A stretch of DNA of 64,000 nt from Cyclobacterium roseum (lineage in GTDB: Bacteria; Bacteroidota; Bacteroidia; Cytophagales; Cyclobacteriaceae). The DNA lies in the NCBI RefSeq assembly GCF_010119225.1, contig NZ_WNKF01000011.1:62001-126000 (forward strand), in the 5' to 3' direction. The notes beneath the pieces were generated by a model. That model was given only the letters and a program-made list of their open reading frames with translations. It had not been told where the DNA came from and made no database searches. Below, piece by piece: positions 45,437 through 55,367 of this stretch. Position 1 is the first letter of the stretch; each line of letters begins with the position of its first letter. The translations under genes and the position numbers were made by a program.

Positions 45437-46447
45437 CTAATAAACGTTTCTTTCTTCGCTAAGGTTACTTATTCTTTTTGGTAAAAAATAAAGCAAACCG
45501 ATTCCTCCCAATACCAAAATGGTTATCATTTGGGAAGCATGAACCACCATTGCAAATATCTTGCCCTGCTCCTCTGAAATACCATAAAACAATAGTATAA
45601 AGGCGACCATGGCATGGAAGGTGCCAATGCCACCCTGTACCGGTGCTACCATGCCGATGCTGCCCATTACCAATACCATTAACACCGAACCCATTGATAA
45701 TGAGTTGGTAGCGGACATGGCAAGCGCGATCCAATACATCATTAGAAAATAGATAAACCAAATGAGTAAAGAAGCAACCCAAAAACCCCATTGATTTTTC
45801 ATTTGGTAAACCGTCTCGATGCCACTGACAAATTGTCGCAAAAACTGTCTGATTTTCCCCGCCAAGCGGTGGCTTTTGAATTTTATATACCCCAGGTAAA
45901 GAACGACCACGATGCCGAGCAATATCACCATCCCTAGCACAAAATAGCTCTGAACAAACTGGGTCAAAGCAGGAATAGAAACCAGCAGGCCAAAGATCTC
46001 CAAAAACACAGCCCCCTGGAGCAAAAAAGCCAGGGTGACCATCAAGAGCATAAAAACCAGGTCTATGGTTCGTTCCAAAACGACCGTTCCAATTAATTTG
46101 CCTGTGGAAATGGGGTAAACCCGGGTAACTGCCCCGCACCTTGCCAATTCTCCGGCTCTGGGCACCAGTAAATTGATCAGGTATCCCACCATAAGTGCCC
46201 AAAATACAGGGGCTGTTTTTACCGAAACGGCTTCTCGTGTGGCAATCAGCAATTTCCACCGCCAGGCACGGAGCAGGTAACCAATGAGACCAACAAATAG
46301 CGAAGCTCCCAGCCAAAACAAATCCGTTTCTCTCAAGGCAGAGAGGATCGTTTCTTTTTCCAGGTCTTTATATAGAAAGTAAAAAATACCCACGGCAATA
46401 AGCAGGGGTAGGGTCAGTTGGAGTCCCCTTTTTAATTTTCTATTCAA
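45437..46447 (-). CDS. Lysylphosphatidylglycerol-synthase-like (UPF0104/YbhN) flippase-fold membrane protein
   Basis: This integral-membrane protein has 336 residues and about eight hydrophobic segments, of the UPF0104/YbhN/AglD type. It shares the transmembrane fold of the lysyl-PG synthase MprF but lacks a soluble transferase domain. The patterns [16 protein letters not shown] and [12 protein letters not shown] are typical of the family. Proposed roles in relatives include lipid-linked substrate translocation. Its start codon overlaps the panD stop by 4 bp (ATGA at 46444-46447), so it is likely translationally coupled to panD. A functional link to pantothenate synthesis is not obvious. Confidence 0.88.
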   Translation of the reverse strand: MNRKLKRGLQLTLPLLIAVGIFYFLYKDLEKETILSALRETDLFWLGASLFVGLIGYLLRAWRWKLLIATREAVSVKTAPVFWALMVGYLINLLVPRAGELARCGAVTRVYPISTGKLIGTVVLERTIDLVFMLLMVTLAFLLQGAVFLEIFGLLVSIPALTQFVQSYFVLGMVILLGIVVVLYLGYIKFKSHRLAGKIRQFLRQFVSGIETVYQMKNQWGFWVASLLIWFIYFLMMYWIALAMSATNSLSMGSVLMVLVMGSIGMVAPVQGGIGTFHAMVAFILLFYGISEEQGKIFAMVVHASQMITILVLGGIGLLYFLPKRISNLSEERNVY

Positions 46448-46791
46448 ATCAGCCGGTTTTGTTCGTCTGGGAAAATCACGATCGGTTGATAGCCTTTGGC
46501 CTCTTCGAAATCCATGCTGGCATAGGAAATGACGATCACAACGTCTCCGACCTGGGCTTTACGCGCAGCCGGTCCATTGAGACAAACCTGCCCGCTGCCT
46601 CTTTCACCCTTGATGACATACGTTTCGAGACGCTCCCCATTATTGATGTTGACGATCTGAACCTTCTCATTGGCAATTATATTGGCGGCATCCATCAGGT
46701 CCTCATCGATGGTAATGCTGCCCACATAATGAAGTTCGGCCTGGGTTATCTTTACCCGGTGTATTTTCGACTTTAATAGCTGAATGTGCAT
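46444..46791 (-). CDS. panD: Aspartate 1-decarboxylase (pyruvoyl)
   Basis: This enzyme makes beta-alanine from L-aspartate for pantothenate synthesis. The 115-residue proenzyme cleaves itself between Gly24 and Ser25 in HYVGSITID to form the pyruvoyl cofactor. The residues around it and the C-terminal [13 protein letters not shown] are normal for the family. The gene follows panC by 8 bp and overlaps the next gene by 4 bp. Together with panC it supplies the last two steps of pantothenate formation. Confidence 0.97.
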   Translation of the reverse strand: MHIQLLKSKIHRVKITQAELHYVGSITIDEDLMDAANIIANEKVQIVNINNGERLETYVIKGERGSGQVCLNGPAARKAQVGDVVIVISYASMDFEEAKGYQPIVIFPDEQNRLI

Positions 46792-46799
46792 GACAATGG

Positions 46800-47657
46800 T
46801 TAATTCTGCTTCTCGCTGATGACAATATTGTCAATTAAACGTATATTTTCTATGTAAGCAGCAATGCATATGGCGAATGGGACATGCGGTACTGGAGAGC
46901 TTATCAATGAAAACCTGCTTAATTCTACCAATTCCAGGTAATCCGGTTCAATCGACGCCGGCCGGAGTTTTCGTTCAATTACCTCATTTTTAAGGGATAA
47001 CCAATCTTGTCCTTTCAATAGTTCATCCTTGCAAGAAATCAGGGTTTCGTAAAGTAGGGAAGCGGTTTTTCTTCCTTTCTCCGAAAGCCGAAGATTTCTG
47101 GAGGAAAGTGCCAGTCCGCTTTCTTCTCTTACGGTAGCCACCGTTACAATGGAGGTAGGAAAAGAGAGGTCTTTGACAAGCCGTCGAATCAGGGTTACTT
47201 GTTGCAGATCTTTCTGACCGAAATAAGCCCGATCAGGTTGTAGGATATGAAAGAGTTTGGAAACCACGATGCCTACCCCGTTGAAATGACCGGGACGAAA
47301 TCGCCCCTCCAGAACCTGTTCGATAGGGCCGAAATCGAATTCGGTACTGACCGCTTCCGGGTACATTTCCTTTTCATCCGGGATAAAAAGCAGATCAACT
47401 CCTTCCTCAGAGAGCATTTGCATGTCCTGACGCAGGTTTTTTGGGTAGTTTGCCAGATCCTCCGGGCTGTTAAATTGGATGGGATTAACAAATATGGAGA
47501 CAATGGTAACCTCCATCTCCTCCTTTGATCGGCGAATCAATTCCAAATGGCCCCGGTGAAGGGCTCCCATGGTAGGCACCAGCCCTATGGACTTTCCCAG
47601 GCCTCTTAATCTCTTTACATGCTGTCTGACAGCGGGTATGGTGTCAAATTTCTCCAA
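46800..47657 (-). CDS. panC: Pantothenate synthetase (pantoate--beta-alanine ligase)
   Basis: This cytosolic enzyme joins pantoate and beta-alanine using ATP. The 285-residue protein has the nucleotide-binding Rossmann start [17 protein letters not shown] with the HRGH motif, the pantoate region FVNPIQF, and the KMSKS-like region ([10 protein letters not shown]). All family hallmarks are present. It is the first gene of the minus-strand run panC-panD-flippase-metallopeptidase and is divergent from the starch-synthase-like gene. Confidence 0.97.
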   Translation of the reverse strand: MEKFDTIPAVRQHVKRLRGLGKSIGLVPTMGALHRGHLELIRRSKEEMEVTIVSIFVNPIQFNSPEDLANYPKNLRQDMQMLSEEGVDLLFIPDEKEMYPEAVSTEFDFGPIEQVLEGRFRPGHFNGVGIVVSKLFHILQPDRAYFGQKDLQQVTLIRRLVKDLSFPTSIVTVATVREESGLALSSRNLRLSEKGRKTASLLYETLISCKDELLKGQDWLSLKNEVIERKLRPASIEPDYLELVELSRFSLISSPVPHVPFAICIAAYIENIRLIDNIVISEKQN

Positions 47658-47690
47658 GTGCTGCGTTGGGGTAGTTTAGGAAAATAGGTG

Positions 47691-47719
47691 CAAAAGTATA
47701 TTATTCTGAATAAAAACAA
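47691..47719 (-). promoter_or_regulatory. Promoter of the panC operon
   Basis: On the minus strand TACTTTTG (47691-47698) matches the -7 consensus TAnnTTTG. TTG (47717-47719) lies 18 bp upstream as a -33 element. The transcription start would be about 30 bp before the panC start codon. Confidence 0.45.
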
Positions 47720-47741
47720 TGGGATTTGCTGATTTTTTTTG

Positions 47742-47749
47742 TAATTTTG
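47742..47749 (+). promoter_or_regulatory. -7 box for the starch-synthase-like gene
   Basis: TAATTTTG is an exact TAnnTTTG match on the plus strand, 37 bp before the start codon. The -33 position lacks a clear TTTG. Together with the panC promoter it forms a compact divergent promoter region. Confidence 0.4.
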
Positions 47750-47786
47750 TAGTCCCGTTATATCCCTTTAACAAAACACACTAGAT

Positions 47787-48599
47787 ATGTCTAAACTTCG
47801 TATTCTTTACGTAGCAAGTGAAATCAATCCTTTTCTTCAAACTTCAGAAGTAGCCAATTTTGTGAGGGCCTTGCCTCAGGCAATGCAGGAAAAAGGAATG
47901 GAAATTCGAATTTTGGTTCCCAGGTTTGGATTAATCAACGAAAGAAAGAATAGGTTGCATGAGGTAGTAAGGCTTTCCGGAATCAATATCTCTGTTGGAG
48001 AAGAGGAAAAGCCGCTGATTATTAAGGTGGCATCCATTCCCAATGCCAAGCTCCAGGTTTATTTCATCGATAATGAAGACTATTTTCAGCGGAAAAGCGT
48101 TTTCTTTGATAAGCAAAATAAATTTTACGCAGACAATGACGAACGAGCGATTTTCTTTTGTAAAGGGGTACTGGAAACAGTCAAAAAACTAGGCTGGGCG
48201 CCTGATGTGGTGCATTGCAACGACTGGATGACCAGTTTGATACCTTTGTACCTGAAAACAACCTACAAGAACGAGCCCCTTTTCAAGGAAACAAAATCCG
48301 TATTCGCTATCTATAATAACGGATTTAGTCATAAATTTGGGGACGATTTATTTGAAAAAATAAAAATGGTGGATATTGACGACAAGCTCCTGGCCCCCCT
48401 GAAGTCCAAAGATTATGAAGGATTTCTAAAATTGGGTATGGAATATGCTGATGTCGTTGTTAAAGGTGAGGATATTTCCGAAAGCCTGACTACCATGATA
48501 CAGGAATCATCAAAAGACAAGCAGTTTGAAATTAACAGTGAAGAAAAAGACCAGCTTTTTGAAAGTTATTACAATATCTACACGGACCTTGCTGGCTAA
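47787..48599 (+). CDS. Half-length glycogen/starch-synthase-like protein
   Basis: The 270-residue protein matches only the N-terminal (GT5) half of glycogen synthase: RILYVASEINPF at the start and DVVHCNDWMTSLIPLYLKTT near residue 132. The C-terminal GT-B nucleotide-binding half is absent. Full-length enzymes bind ADP-glucose with KTGGLGDV near residue 15; here the stretch is QTSEVANF, so the catalytic Lys and Gly residues are missing. Enzyme activity is therefore unlikely. Half-length versions next to DUF4270 genes recur in Bacteroidota, which argues for a conserved non-catalytic role. Its last 62 or more bp overlap the next gene. Confidence 0.75.
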   Translation: MSKLRILYVASEINPFLQTSEVANFVRALPQAMQEKGMEIRILVPRFGLINERKNRLHEVVRLSGINISVGEEEKPLIIKVASIPNAKLQVYFIDNEDYFQRKSVFFDKQNKFYADNDERAIFFCKGVLETVKKLGWAPDVVHCNDWMTSLIPLYLKTTYKNEPLFKETKSVFAIYNNGFSHKFGDDLFEKIKMVDIDDKLLAPLKSKDYEGFLKLGMEYADVVVKGEDISESLTTMIQESSKDKQFEINSEEKDQLFESYYNIYTDLAG

Positions 48600-49941
48600 C
48601 GTCCATGGATTTTTAATCGCCTTACTTATTTTCACAAGTGCTTGCTCCGACCCGTCCGAAATAGGATTGGTGCTGGAGCCGGATTCAAACCAGATAGGGG
48701 TTTTCTATGAAGAAATACCCCTTTCTCCTTATTTGGTTCTTGCCGATTCATTCAATACCACCAGTCAGGGTAGGTTATTGGTAGGGGGAGACCAGAGCGA
48801 GTTCTTTGGAACCACCCAGGCCATTGGATATAGCCGGCTTTCTTTTAATCCCAACGGCATCCCCCCGGAGCCCGATGCCTTGTTTGATTCCGCCGTATTC
48901 ACCATGAATGTGGTGGACTTGATAGGAGAAGACTTTGACGAAGAAAAAGCTTTCCGGGTACATCGGCTCACCGAACCAATCCTTGACACGGCCTATTACA
49001 ACTTCAATCACCTTTCATTTGAGGAGGACAAAACCATCGCCTCCGGATCCTTTCTCTTGGAACCGGATACGGTAAACCAACTGAGAATGGACGTTTCTCC
49101 GGATCTGTCTGCCGAACTTTTTGAAAAACTCACTACTGATGATCCGGTATTCGATGATATATTTGCTTTTCGGGATTATTTTCCGGGCATTGCCATCACG
49201 GGTGATCCCGGGCAAAACACCTCGCTTTCTCTTGCTACCGGTAGCGGAACGGGCATGGTATTGTATTACCATTACGATGGAGATACGGTGTCCACTGCGT
49301 ATCCAATCAATACCATTCAATCCCGTCATTTCAACGGCATTTTAAATGACCGGCAGGGTTCGGACATTAGTTCTGTTGTAGAAAGAGGAGAAGCATATGA
49401 GGTACCTGGAGAACGAGTTGGTACGAAGGCCGGTTTGGGACTTATGGTCAAACTGGACATGAGTGCTTTACATGGGTTTTTGGATACACTCGAAAACATA
49501 ACCTTCAACCAGATCATGCTGGAGGTAGGACCCGTTGAGGAATATCCTGAGTTTAAAGCTCCCTACAATCCCCTCGTCATGTATTTTGCCACCGAAGATA
49601 ATGAAATCTACCGTAGGTTTGATGGGGAAAAAGTAGCCATTCAAGCCGAAGGGCAGGGGCATACAGGCCTGGATCCGGAAGGGAATGTGGTCCCTACCAC
49701 CAACAATCAAACCGGCTTGATATATAATTCCGAAGACCGGTTGTATGCCAATCAGATTACTTCCTACGTAAATGCGATATACCGTTCCGGATTGGTGCGA
49801 ACGGATTTATTCTTTTACCCCAATATTCCCAGCACAGAAAGAAATCCGGTAACCTCGGATGCCTTCAAGCGCTCGCTTCGGGAATTCAAGCTGCCGAAAG
49901 AAAATATTAAATTAAAAGTTTATTATACCAGAATCAGGTAA
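48538..49941 (+). CDS. DUF4270-family lipoprotein
   Basis: This predicted lipoprotein belongs to the DUF4270 family, of unknown function and largely limited to Bacteroidota. The hydrophobic stretch FLIALLIFTSAC ends with the modified cysteine, followed by SDPSEIGLVLEPDSNQIGV, a family hallmark. The start is uncertain because there is no ATG. GTG 48538 gives MKKKTSFLKV with a long n-region, while TTG 48526, 48559 and 48589 are alternatives. I chose the GTG for its basic n-region. All starts overlap the end of the preceding gene, so translation is probably coupled to it. The mature part is beta-rich and about 440 residues long. Confidence 0.78.
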   Translation: MKKKTSFLKVITISTRTLLANVHGFLIALLIFTSACSDPSEIGLVLEPDSNQIGVFYEEIPLSPYLVLADSFNTTSQGRLLVGGDQSEFFGTTQAIGYSRLSFNPNGIPPEPDALFDSAVFTMNVVDLIGEDFDEEKAFRVHRLTEPILDTAYYNFNHLSFEEDKTIASGSFLLEPDTVNQLRMDVSPDLSAELFEKLTTDDPVFDDIFAFRDYFPGIAITGDPGQNTSLSLATGSGTGMVLYYHYDGDTVSTAYPINTIQSRHFNGILNDRQGSDISSVVERGEAYEVPGERVGTKAGLGLMVKLDMSALHGFLDTLENITFNQIMLEVGPVEEYPEFKAPYNPLVMYFATEDNEIYRRFDGEKVAIQAEGQGHTGLDPEGNVVPTTNNQTGLIYNSEDRLYANQITSYVNAIYRSGLVRTDLFFYPNIPSTERNPVTSDAFKRSLREFKLPKENIKLKVYYTRIR

Positions 49942-49955
49942 CAACATACCAACAA

Positions 49956-50792
49956 TCAAGGCGTTTTTGTAAAAAGCAACGCTGCCCATTGATGGTTTGT
50001 TTTCTGGCCGACAGGTTTTAGGTTGTAAAGACCTGCCTCCCTGCGGATATCTTCGCTATCCCCTTCGTAAAAGCCACTCAACAAAAGTTGGCCGCCGGGA
50101 GTTAGTTTAGTGCTGTAGGTTTTTATTTCATCCAATAGCACGTTTTTATTGATGTTGGCCAATATCAAATCAAATTGCCCGGGAGCTTCCACAGTGGTAA
50201 CGCTGCCTTTTTGCATATACAAACCGGTTAGCCCGTTTATTTCAAAATTTTCATTTCCATTTTCCACGCTCCATTCGTCTATATCAAAGGCGATCACCTC
50301 TTTGGCTCCCAGTTTTTTAGCCATAATAGCCAGAATACCCGTTCCTGATCCAGCATCCATGACTTTCTTAGCCTGAAGGTCCAGGGAAAGCATCCATTCC
50401 AACATAAGGAAGGTGGTGGCATGGTGTCCGGTACCAAAAGACATCTTTGGGTTAATGATGATTTCGTGAATGAATTCATCTTTCCTGCTCGGATGAAAAG
50501 TCGCTCGGACATATACTTTGTCAGTCAGGCTAATGGGGTCGTAATTTTTTTCCCATTCTTCATTCCAATTCATTTTTGGTAAACGCCTTTCGTTTACCTT
50601 AATCTGTGCGGGATTTTCGTACCGTTCAAGAAAGTTTTTCCAAAGGGAAGTATCCAATGTCCCTGACAAAATACAGGCATCAAAACCCGTTTCTGTTTCC
50701 AGAAAGGAATCAAAGCCTATGTCAGCCAACTCGGCTATTAGTATGTCTTTGTATTCAGACGTGCAAGTGATGTTAAATTCCTGATACTCCAC
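49956..50792 (-). CDS. prmA: Ribosomal protein L11 methyltransferase
   Basis: This SAM-dependent enzyme methylates ribosomal protein L11. The 278-residue protein has an N-terminal substrate-binding domain (about 1-95) and a C-terminal Rossmann methyltransferase domain, with the SAM motif VMDAGSGTGILAI near residue 143 and LILANINKNVL near 213 as the catalytic region. It has the normal length for Bacteroidota PrmA. It is convergent with the DUF4270 gene and lies downstream of tpiA on the minus strand, separated by a terminator. Confidence 0.93.
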   Translation of the reverse strand: MEYQEFNITCTSEYKDILIAELADIGFDSFLETETGFDACILSGTLDTSLWKNFLERYENPAQIKVNERRLPKMNWNEEWEKNYDPISLTDKVYVRATFHPSRKDEFIHEIIINPKMSFGTGHHATTFLMLEWMLSLDLQAKKVMDAGSGTGILAIMAKKLGAKEVIAFDIDEWSVENGNENFEINGLTGLYMQKGSVTTVEAPGQFDLILANINKNVLLDEIKTYSTKLTPGGQLLLSGFYEGDSEDIRREAGLYNLKPVGQKTNHQWAALLFTKTP

Positions 50793-50813
50793 AGATGAAA
50801 GGGTTAAATAGCC

Positions 50814-50844
50814 GGTTAAAAAAAACCCGGACAGGATGTCCGGG
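50814..50844 (-). terminator. Terminator of tpiA
   Basis: CCCGGACA (50826-50833) and TGTCCGGG (50837-50844) form an 8-bp stem with a 3-nt loop, followed on the minus strand by a long T-run (the A-run at 50818-50825). It lies between tpiA and prmA, 20 bp beyond the tpiA stop codon. Confidence 0.85.
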
Positions 50845-50863
50845 CGTTAACGAGTGCCGAATA

Positions 50864-51625
50864 CTAAAAGGATTGAACAATCGCTACAAAGTCTCTGGAT
50901 TTCAGAGAAGCTCCTCCTATTAAACCTCCGTCAACATCTGGCTTGGAGAATATTTCCTTGGCGTTGTCAGGCTTGCAGCTGCCCCCATAGAGAATGGAAA
51001 TTTCATTGGCGGTGGCATCTCCGTATTTTCCAGCCAGATGGCTTCGGATGGCGGCATGCATATCCTGTGCTTGCTCTGAAGAAGCCGTTTTGCCGGTGCC
51101 GATCGCCCATATGGGTTCGTATGCAATGACTATCTTTTTTAGTTCCTCCTCCGTGAAGTTAAAAAGGCTTGCGGTAAGTTGGTCCTTTACATAGGTTTCG
51201 TGCGTTCCGGCTTCCCGGATTTCCAGTGGTTCCCCACAACAAAATATCGGTTGCAAGCCGTTATCCAGTGCCTGCCGGGTTTTTGCGGTCAACAACTCAT
51301 TGGTCTCGTTGAAATACTGCCTTCTTTCGCTGTGACCAATAATGACATAGCTAGCGCCAAAAGAGGCCAACATGCCCGCAGAGACTTCTCCTGTAAAGGC
51401 TCCGGATGCCTGATCCGAACAATTCTGACCGCCTAAATGCACCCGGTCCACACCTGCTATCAATTTATTTACGGCATGTAGGTGTACATATGGTGGGTTC
51501 AATACCACGGTTACATCGGCTGTCGGTTCATCTTTTATCATATTCACAATCTCCGAAGTCAGTTTTTGCCCTTCTTCCTGGAGACAGTTCATTTTCCAAT
51601 TTCCTGCTACAATTTTTTTTCGCAT
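50864..51625 (-). CDS. tpiA: Triosephosphate isomerase
   Basis: This glycolytic enzyme interconverts dihydroxyacetone phosphate and glyceraldehyde-3-phosphate. The 253-residue TIM barrel contains Asn9 and Lys11 (GNWKMN), catalytic His98 in GHSERR, and catalytic Glu170 in AYEPIWAIGTGKT with the flexible loop after it. Phosphate-binding GGSCKPDN and LIGGAS are near the C-terminus. It is divergent from recX and is followed by its own terminator. Confidence 0.98.
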   Translation of the reverse strand: MRKKIVAGNWKMNCLQEEGQKLTSEIVNMIKDEPTADVTVVLNPPYVHLHAVNKLIAGVDRVHLGGQNCSDQASGAFTGEVSAGMLASFGASYVIIGHSERRQYFNETNELLTAKTRQALDNGLQPIFCCGEPLEIREAGTHETYVKDQLTASLFNFTEEELKKIVIAYEPIWAIGTGKTASSEQAQDMHAAIRSHLAGKYGDATANEISILYGGSCKPDNAKEIFSKPDVDGGLIGGASLKSRDFVAIVQSF

Positions 51626-51698
51626 GATATATTAGTTAAGATTTATATATTTGGTCAGGATTATCCCGTTGGTAAACCAAAAGCTAAAAATACGTAAA

Positions 51699-52205
51699 AT
51701 GTCAGTTCCAGAAAAAGGAAATGCAGCTTCTGGCTCAAAAAAGAAAATGAGCTTTTCTCAGGGCCTAAAAAAAATCTCCTCTTATTGTGCTTACCAGGAA
51801 CGCTGTCTTATGGAGGTTCAGAATAAGCTGGAAGAATGGGGATTGTCTTCCTCAGATACGGAAAAAATCATCGGCAAACTCGTGGAAAACGATTTTCTTA
51901 ATGAAAGCCGCTTCGTGGAAAGTTATGTGCGGGGAAAATTCGGTCTCAAGAAATGGGGGAAGGTACGCATCCGACAGGAATTGAAAATGCGGGAAATATC
52001 CAATGAATTGATAAGGGAGGCCCTGGATGCGATTGATGAATCGGAATACCAGGAAACCTTAAAATTTTTGGCCGAAAGGAAATGGAAGTTGACCGGAGAG
52101 CCGGATTTATACAAAAAGAAAGCAAAAGTTGCCCGCTTTTTAGCTTTCAGGGGCTTCGAAGCCGACCTGATCCGGGACATTGTGGATGACCTGGCTAATG
52201 CTTAG
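51699..52205 (+). CDS. recX: Regulatory protein RecX
   Basis: RecX modulates RecA filament formation. The predicted protein has 168 residues from ATG 51699 (MSVPEKGNAA). A longer frame from 51651 adds 16 residues that do not resemble RecX and lies within the divergent promoter region, so the shorter start is preferred. The three-helix repeats are present (GLKKISSYCAYQERCLMEVQ; FVESYVRGKFGLKKWGKVRI; FLAERKWKL), with the conserved KWG motif. The gene ends overlapping the AlbA_2 gene on the other strand by 11 bp. Confidence 0.9.
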   Translation: MSVPEKGNAASGSKKKMSFSQGLKKISSYCAYQERCLMEVQNKLEEWGLSSSDTEKIIGKLVENDFLNESRFVESYVRGKFGLKKWGKVRIRQELKMREISNELIREALDAIDESEYQETLKFLAERKWKLTGEPDLYKKKAKVARFLAFRGFEADLIRDIVDDLANA

Positions 52206-52830
52206 GTACATACCGATCCTCCAACTCTCGTGGGATCACGTCAATCACATTGGCCAATACCAGCTTTACCAGGGTTCTGGAGGCTATGTAAACCGGTATT
52301 TTGGCCAGTGCCATGTACTCTTTTAATGTGATGTGTGGGCGGGAGACCAGGGCTTTCAGCAGGAGTTCCTCCTTCTTGCCATATTTGAATACAATGTCTT
52401 CTTGTCGTTGTTTGCGTTTCATGATCTCCCACATTTCCCTGCTGGCCTGTATGCTTTTATCTGCTACCCGGACAAAAGCTTTTTTACGCCGATTTTCCAG
52501 GATGTAATGTGGGGCGGATTTGCTTTTTCTGATCTCATAGACAGCAACCCCCTTTTTAGGGCTTAGATCAATCACATATTTTTTCAAATGAAGGGCAGGC
52601 AAAATCAATTCCTGAATGGCTTTGTCCATGGCATAGACTTCTTCCTCTATGTACCGTTGCCCGCTGACAGTGCCATCATCGTCCACACCAATTAGCAGAT
52701 GACCTCCCTCCGTATTGGCCATGGCCACAATTTCCTTGACGATTTTTTCGGGATGGGCTGCTTTCTTTTTGAATTCTACGCGCAGGCCTTCTCCTTTCTG
52801 TGCTATTTTCCCAATGTCCTGAACCGTCAT
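52195..52830 (-). CDS. AlbA_2 (Schlafen-like) putative DNA-binding protein
   Basis: This 211-residue protein has an N-terminal AlbA_2 domain (GEGLRVEFKKKAAHPEKIVK; TEGGHLLIGVDDDGTVSG, about 12-60), found in Schlafen-like and divergent-AAA proteins, and linked to nucleic-acid binding or translation control. The C-terminal part (about 150-205) is basic and helical with a winged-helix look (ITLKEYMALAKIPVYIASRTL). The ligand is unknown. It lies 5 bp after the small outer-membrane protein gene on the same strand, in a run with uvrB. Confidence 0.8.
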   Translation of the reverse strand: MTVQDIGKIAQKGEGLRVEFKKKAAHPEKIVKEIVAMANTEGGHLLIGVDDDGTVSGQRYIEEEVYAMDKAIQELILPALHLKKYVIDLSPKKGVAVYEIRKSKSAPHYILENRRKKAFVRVADKSIQASREMWEIMKRKQRQEDIVFKYGKKEELLLKALVSRPHITLKEYMALAKIPVYIASRTLVKLVLANVIDVIPRELEDRYVPKH

Positions 52831-52835
52831 TCCCG

Positions 52836-53276
52836 TTAATTTATCAATACTGCAATGGCCACCCTTAGCCCCAGGGTGCTTTCATGTATATAATAATCCA
52901 CCATGCTTTCCAGTCGCATCCGGTAGGTAAAGTTGTGGGTGTATCCCAGCCCGACTCCTATATCTGCCTCGTTGCCGACCAGGGCTCTGGCTCTGATGAA
53001 TACCGGTTCCAACGGATACCAGCGAATTCCTCCGGTAACCTGATTGGAGCGGTTTAAATTGTATTCGTAACCTCCCGAAAAGGAAAGGTGATGTAGGTAG
53101 AAATAATTGACCTCCCCACCGAATTGGGCTCTTTCCATCACCTGGTTCAGGTCGGACCGAACCAGGTCCAATCCCGCACTGACCAAGAAACTACCGCCCG
53201 CCTGCTGAGCTTGCACCCGGTTTATTCCAAGGGATAGCATCAGTAGTGAAAAAACGATTAATCCGGACTTTTTCAT
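52836..53276 (-). CDS. Small secreted outer-membrane beta-barrel-like protein
   Basis: No family is recognised. The 146-residue protein has a signal peptide ([20 protein letters not shown], cleavage near VQAQQ). The remainder has alternating polar and hydrophobic residues and aromatic pairs (for example [20 protein letters not shown]), the pattern of a small outer-membrane beta-barrel. The start codon overlaps the uvrB stop by 4 bp, so translation is probably coupled to uvrB. A role in DNA repair is unlikely; it seems simply to share the transcript. Confidence 0.75.
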   Translation of the reverse strand: MKKSGLIVFSLLMLSLGINRVQAQQAGGSFLVSAGLDLVRSDLNQVMERAQFGGEVNYFYLHHLSFSGGYEYNLNRSNQVTGGIRWYPLEPVFIRARALVGNEADIGVGLGYTHNFTYRMRLESMVDYYIHESTLGLRVAIAVLIN

Positions 53277-55312
53277 GAGGAACCTCCATTCAGGGTTTCA
53301 AGTCGCTTCTGCAGTCCCATCCACTCGTCCCGAAGACGGGCGGCTTCCATAAAATTAAGTTCCTTGGCGGCAGCTTCCATTCGTTTCTGCGTTTGTTTGG
53401 TAAGTTTTTCCAATTTCTCCCGGCTTAAATACTGAATCACCGGATCCGCTGCCACGTCTACCTCTTCGGGATTGTTTTCTACATAGATCTTCGCGTTTCG
53501 TTTGCTATCGGCCACCTTCGTCTGCCCCATAATCCTATCCCTGGATTTGATGACCGTTGTTGGCGTGATGCCATGGGCTTCGTTGTAGGCTTTCTGTTTG
53601 ACTCGTCGGCGGTTGGTTTCATCGATCGCCGATTGCATGCTATCCGTAACCTTATCGGCATACATGATGACCCTGCCTTCGGAATTCCTGGCGGCGCGGC
53701 CGATGGTCTGCACCAGGCTCCTTTCATTTCGCAAGAACCCTTCCTTGTCCGCATCCAAAATGGCAACCAGGGCCACTTCCGGAAGGTCCAGTCCTTCCCG
53801 AAGCAGGTTTACGCCTACCAAAACATCAAATATTCCGAGCCGAAGCTCTCGCAATATTTCCACCCGGTCCAGCGGTTTTACCTCCGAGTGGATGTACCTT
53901 GATTTTACGCCGATTTTGGCCAGGTACTTGTCCAGTTCTTCGGCCATCCGTTTGGTAAGCGTGGTTACCAACACCCGGAAGCCTTTTTGGATCGTCTGGT
54001 CTATTTCCTCCAGCAGGTCATCGATTTGATTGCCGCTGGGACGGACATCTATTACGGGATCCAGCAGACCGGTAGGCCGGATAATTTGTTCCACCACCAC
54101 TCCCTCGGATTTGGTCAATTCATAATCGGCGGGCGTGGCACTGACATAGATCGTCTGATTGGTCAGGGATTCAAATTCATCAAATTTCAGGGGCCGGTTA
54201 TCCAATGCGGAAGGCAATCGAAAGCCATATTCCACCAGGTTTACCTTTCTGGACCGGTCACCGCCCCACATGGCCCTGACCTGAGGAAGGGTGACGTGAC
54301 TTTCGTCGATCACCATCAGGTAATCATCCGGAAAATAATCGAGTAAGCAGAACGGGCGGGTGCCCGGATGCCTGCGGTCAAAATAGCGGGAGTAATTTTC
54401 CACCCCGGAACAATACCCCAGCTCCCGAATCATTTCCAAATCAAATTCAGTCCTTTCCTTCAGCCGCTTTGCTTCCATCAATTTCCGGTTTTCCTCAAAA
54501 AAACGTATCTGAGAGACCAGGTCATCCTGAATTTCATGAATGGCGGTATCGATCACATCCCGGCCCGTGACAAATAAATTAGCGGGAAAAATAGTGATGA
54601 GGCGTTCGTCTGAGATTTTTTTTCCGCTTTCAGGATCCACCCGCTGAATGGCTTCGATTTCATCTCCCCAAAAGAAAACACGGTAGGCAAAATCGCCATA
54701 AGCGACAAATATATCTACGGTGTCTCCCTTTACCCGAAATGTTCCCCGGGTAAATTCACCCGTCGTCCTACTGTACAAAACCTCTACCAATTTAAACAGA
54801 AACTGATTTCTGGGTATCCGGTCTCCTTCCTGGATTTTGATTACGTTTTTTCCAAACTCTTCCGGATTACCAATACCGTAAATACAGGAAACGGAAGCCA
54901 CCACGATAACGTCCCTTCTGCCCGAAAGCAGGGAAGAAGTGGCGGAAAGCCTTAATTTTTCGATTTCTTCATTTATCGACAAATCCTTCTCGATGTACGT
55001 TCCACTCGTGGGAATGAAGGCCTCAGGCTGGTAGTAGTCGTAGTAGCTGATAAAATACTCCACCGCATTGTCCGGAAAAAATTGTTTGAATTCCCCGTAA
55101 AGCTGGGCCGCCAGGGTTTTGTTATGGCTCAATACCAGGGTGGGTTTTTGTACTTCCTGGATTACATTGGCGATGGTAAAGGTTTTACCGGAGCCGGTTA
55201 CCCCTAAAAGTACCTGGGCTGGTTCTCCTGAATTTACCCCGCTCACCAGATTTTTAATGGCTGTTGGCTGGTCTCCGGTGGGCACGTAATCCGAAATGAT
55301 ATTAAAATCCAT
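53273..55312 (-). CDS. uvrB: Excinuclease ABC subunit B
   Basis: This DNA-damage recognition helicase of nucleotide excision repair acts with UvrA and UvrC. The 679-residue protein has the Walker A motif GVTGSGKT (37-44), the beta-hairpin region [12 protein letters not shown], the helicase motifs (DEELDK-like; [26 protein letters not shown] split over the second RecA fold) and a C-terminal UVR domain ([20 protein letters not shown]) that binds UvrC. Its length is normal. It heads a minus-strand run with the small outer-membrane protein and the AlbA_2 protein; no LexA-type site was identified. Confidence 0.98.
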   Translation of the reverse strand: MDFNIISDYVPTGDQPTAIKNLVSGVNSGEPAQVLLGVTGSGKTFTIANVIQEVQKPTLVLSHNKTLAAQLYGEFKQFFPDNAVEYFISYYDYYQPEAFIPTSGTYIEKDLSINEEIEKLRLSATSSLLSGRRDVIVVASVSCIYGIGNPEEFGKNVIKIQEGDRIPRNQFLFKLVEVLYSRTTGEFTRGTFRVKGDTVDIFVAYGDFAYRVFFWGDEIEAIQRVDPESGKKISDERLITIFPANLFVTGRDVIDTAIHEIQDDLVSQIRFFEENRKLMEAKRLKERTEFDLEMIRELGYCSGVENYSRYFDRRHPGTRPFCLLDYFPDDYLMVIDESHVTLPQVRAMWGGDRSRKVNLVEYGFRLPSALDNRPLKFDEFESLTNQTIYVSATPADYELTKSEGVVVEQIIRPTGLLDPVIDVRPSGNQIDDLLEEIDQTIQKGFRVLVTTLTKRMAEELDKYLAKIGVKSRYIHSEVKPLDRVEILRELRLGIFDVLVGVNLLREGLDLPEVALVAILDADKEGFLRNERSLVQTIGRAARNSEGRVIMYADKVTDSMQSAIDETNRRRVKQKAYNEAHGITPTTVIKSRDRIMGQTKVADSKRNAKIYVENNPEEVDVAADPVIQYLSREKLEKLTKQTQKRMEAAAKELNFMEAARLRDEWMGLQKRLETLNGGSS

Positions 55313-55367
55313 ATAATTTTAATTTATTTAAATACAACGTCGGATAGGTGGTGAATAGTTTTCGCGG

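Noticed and set aside
45465-46316. A 283-codon frame inside the flippase-like gene, same strand, different frame
   Set aside because: Composition is rich in His, Cys, Trp and Gly as expected for a shadow frame, and the flippase-like reading has strong membrane segments and family motifs.
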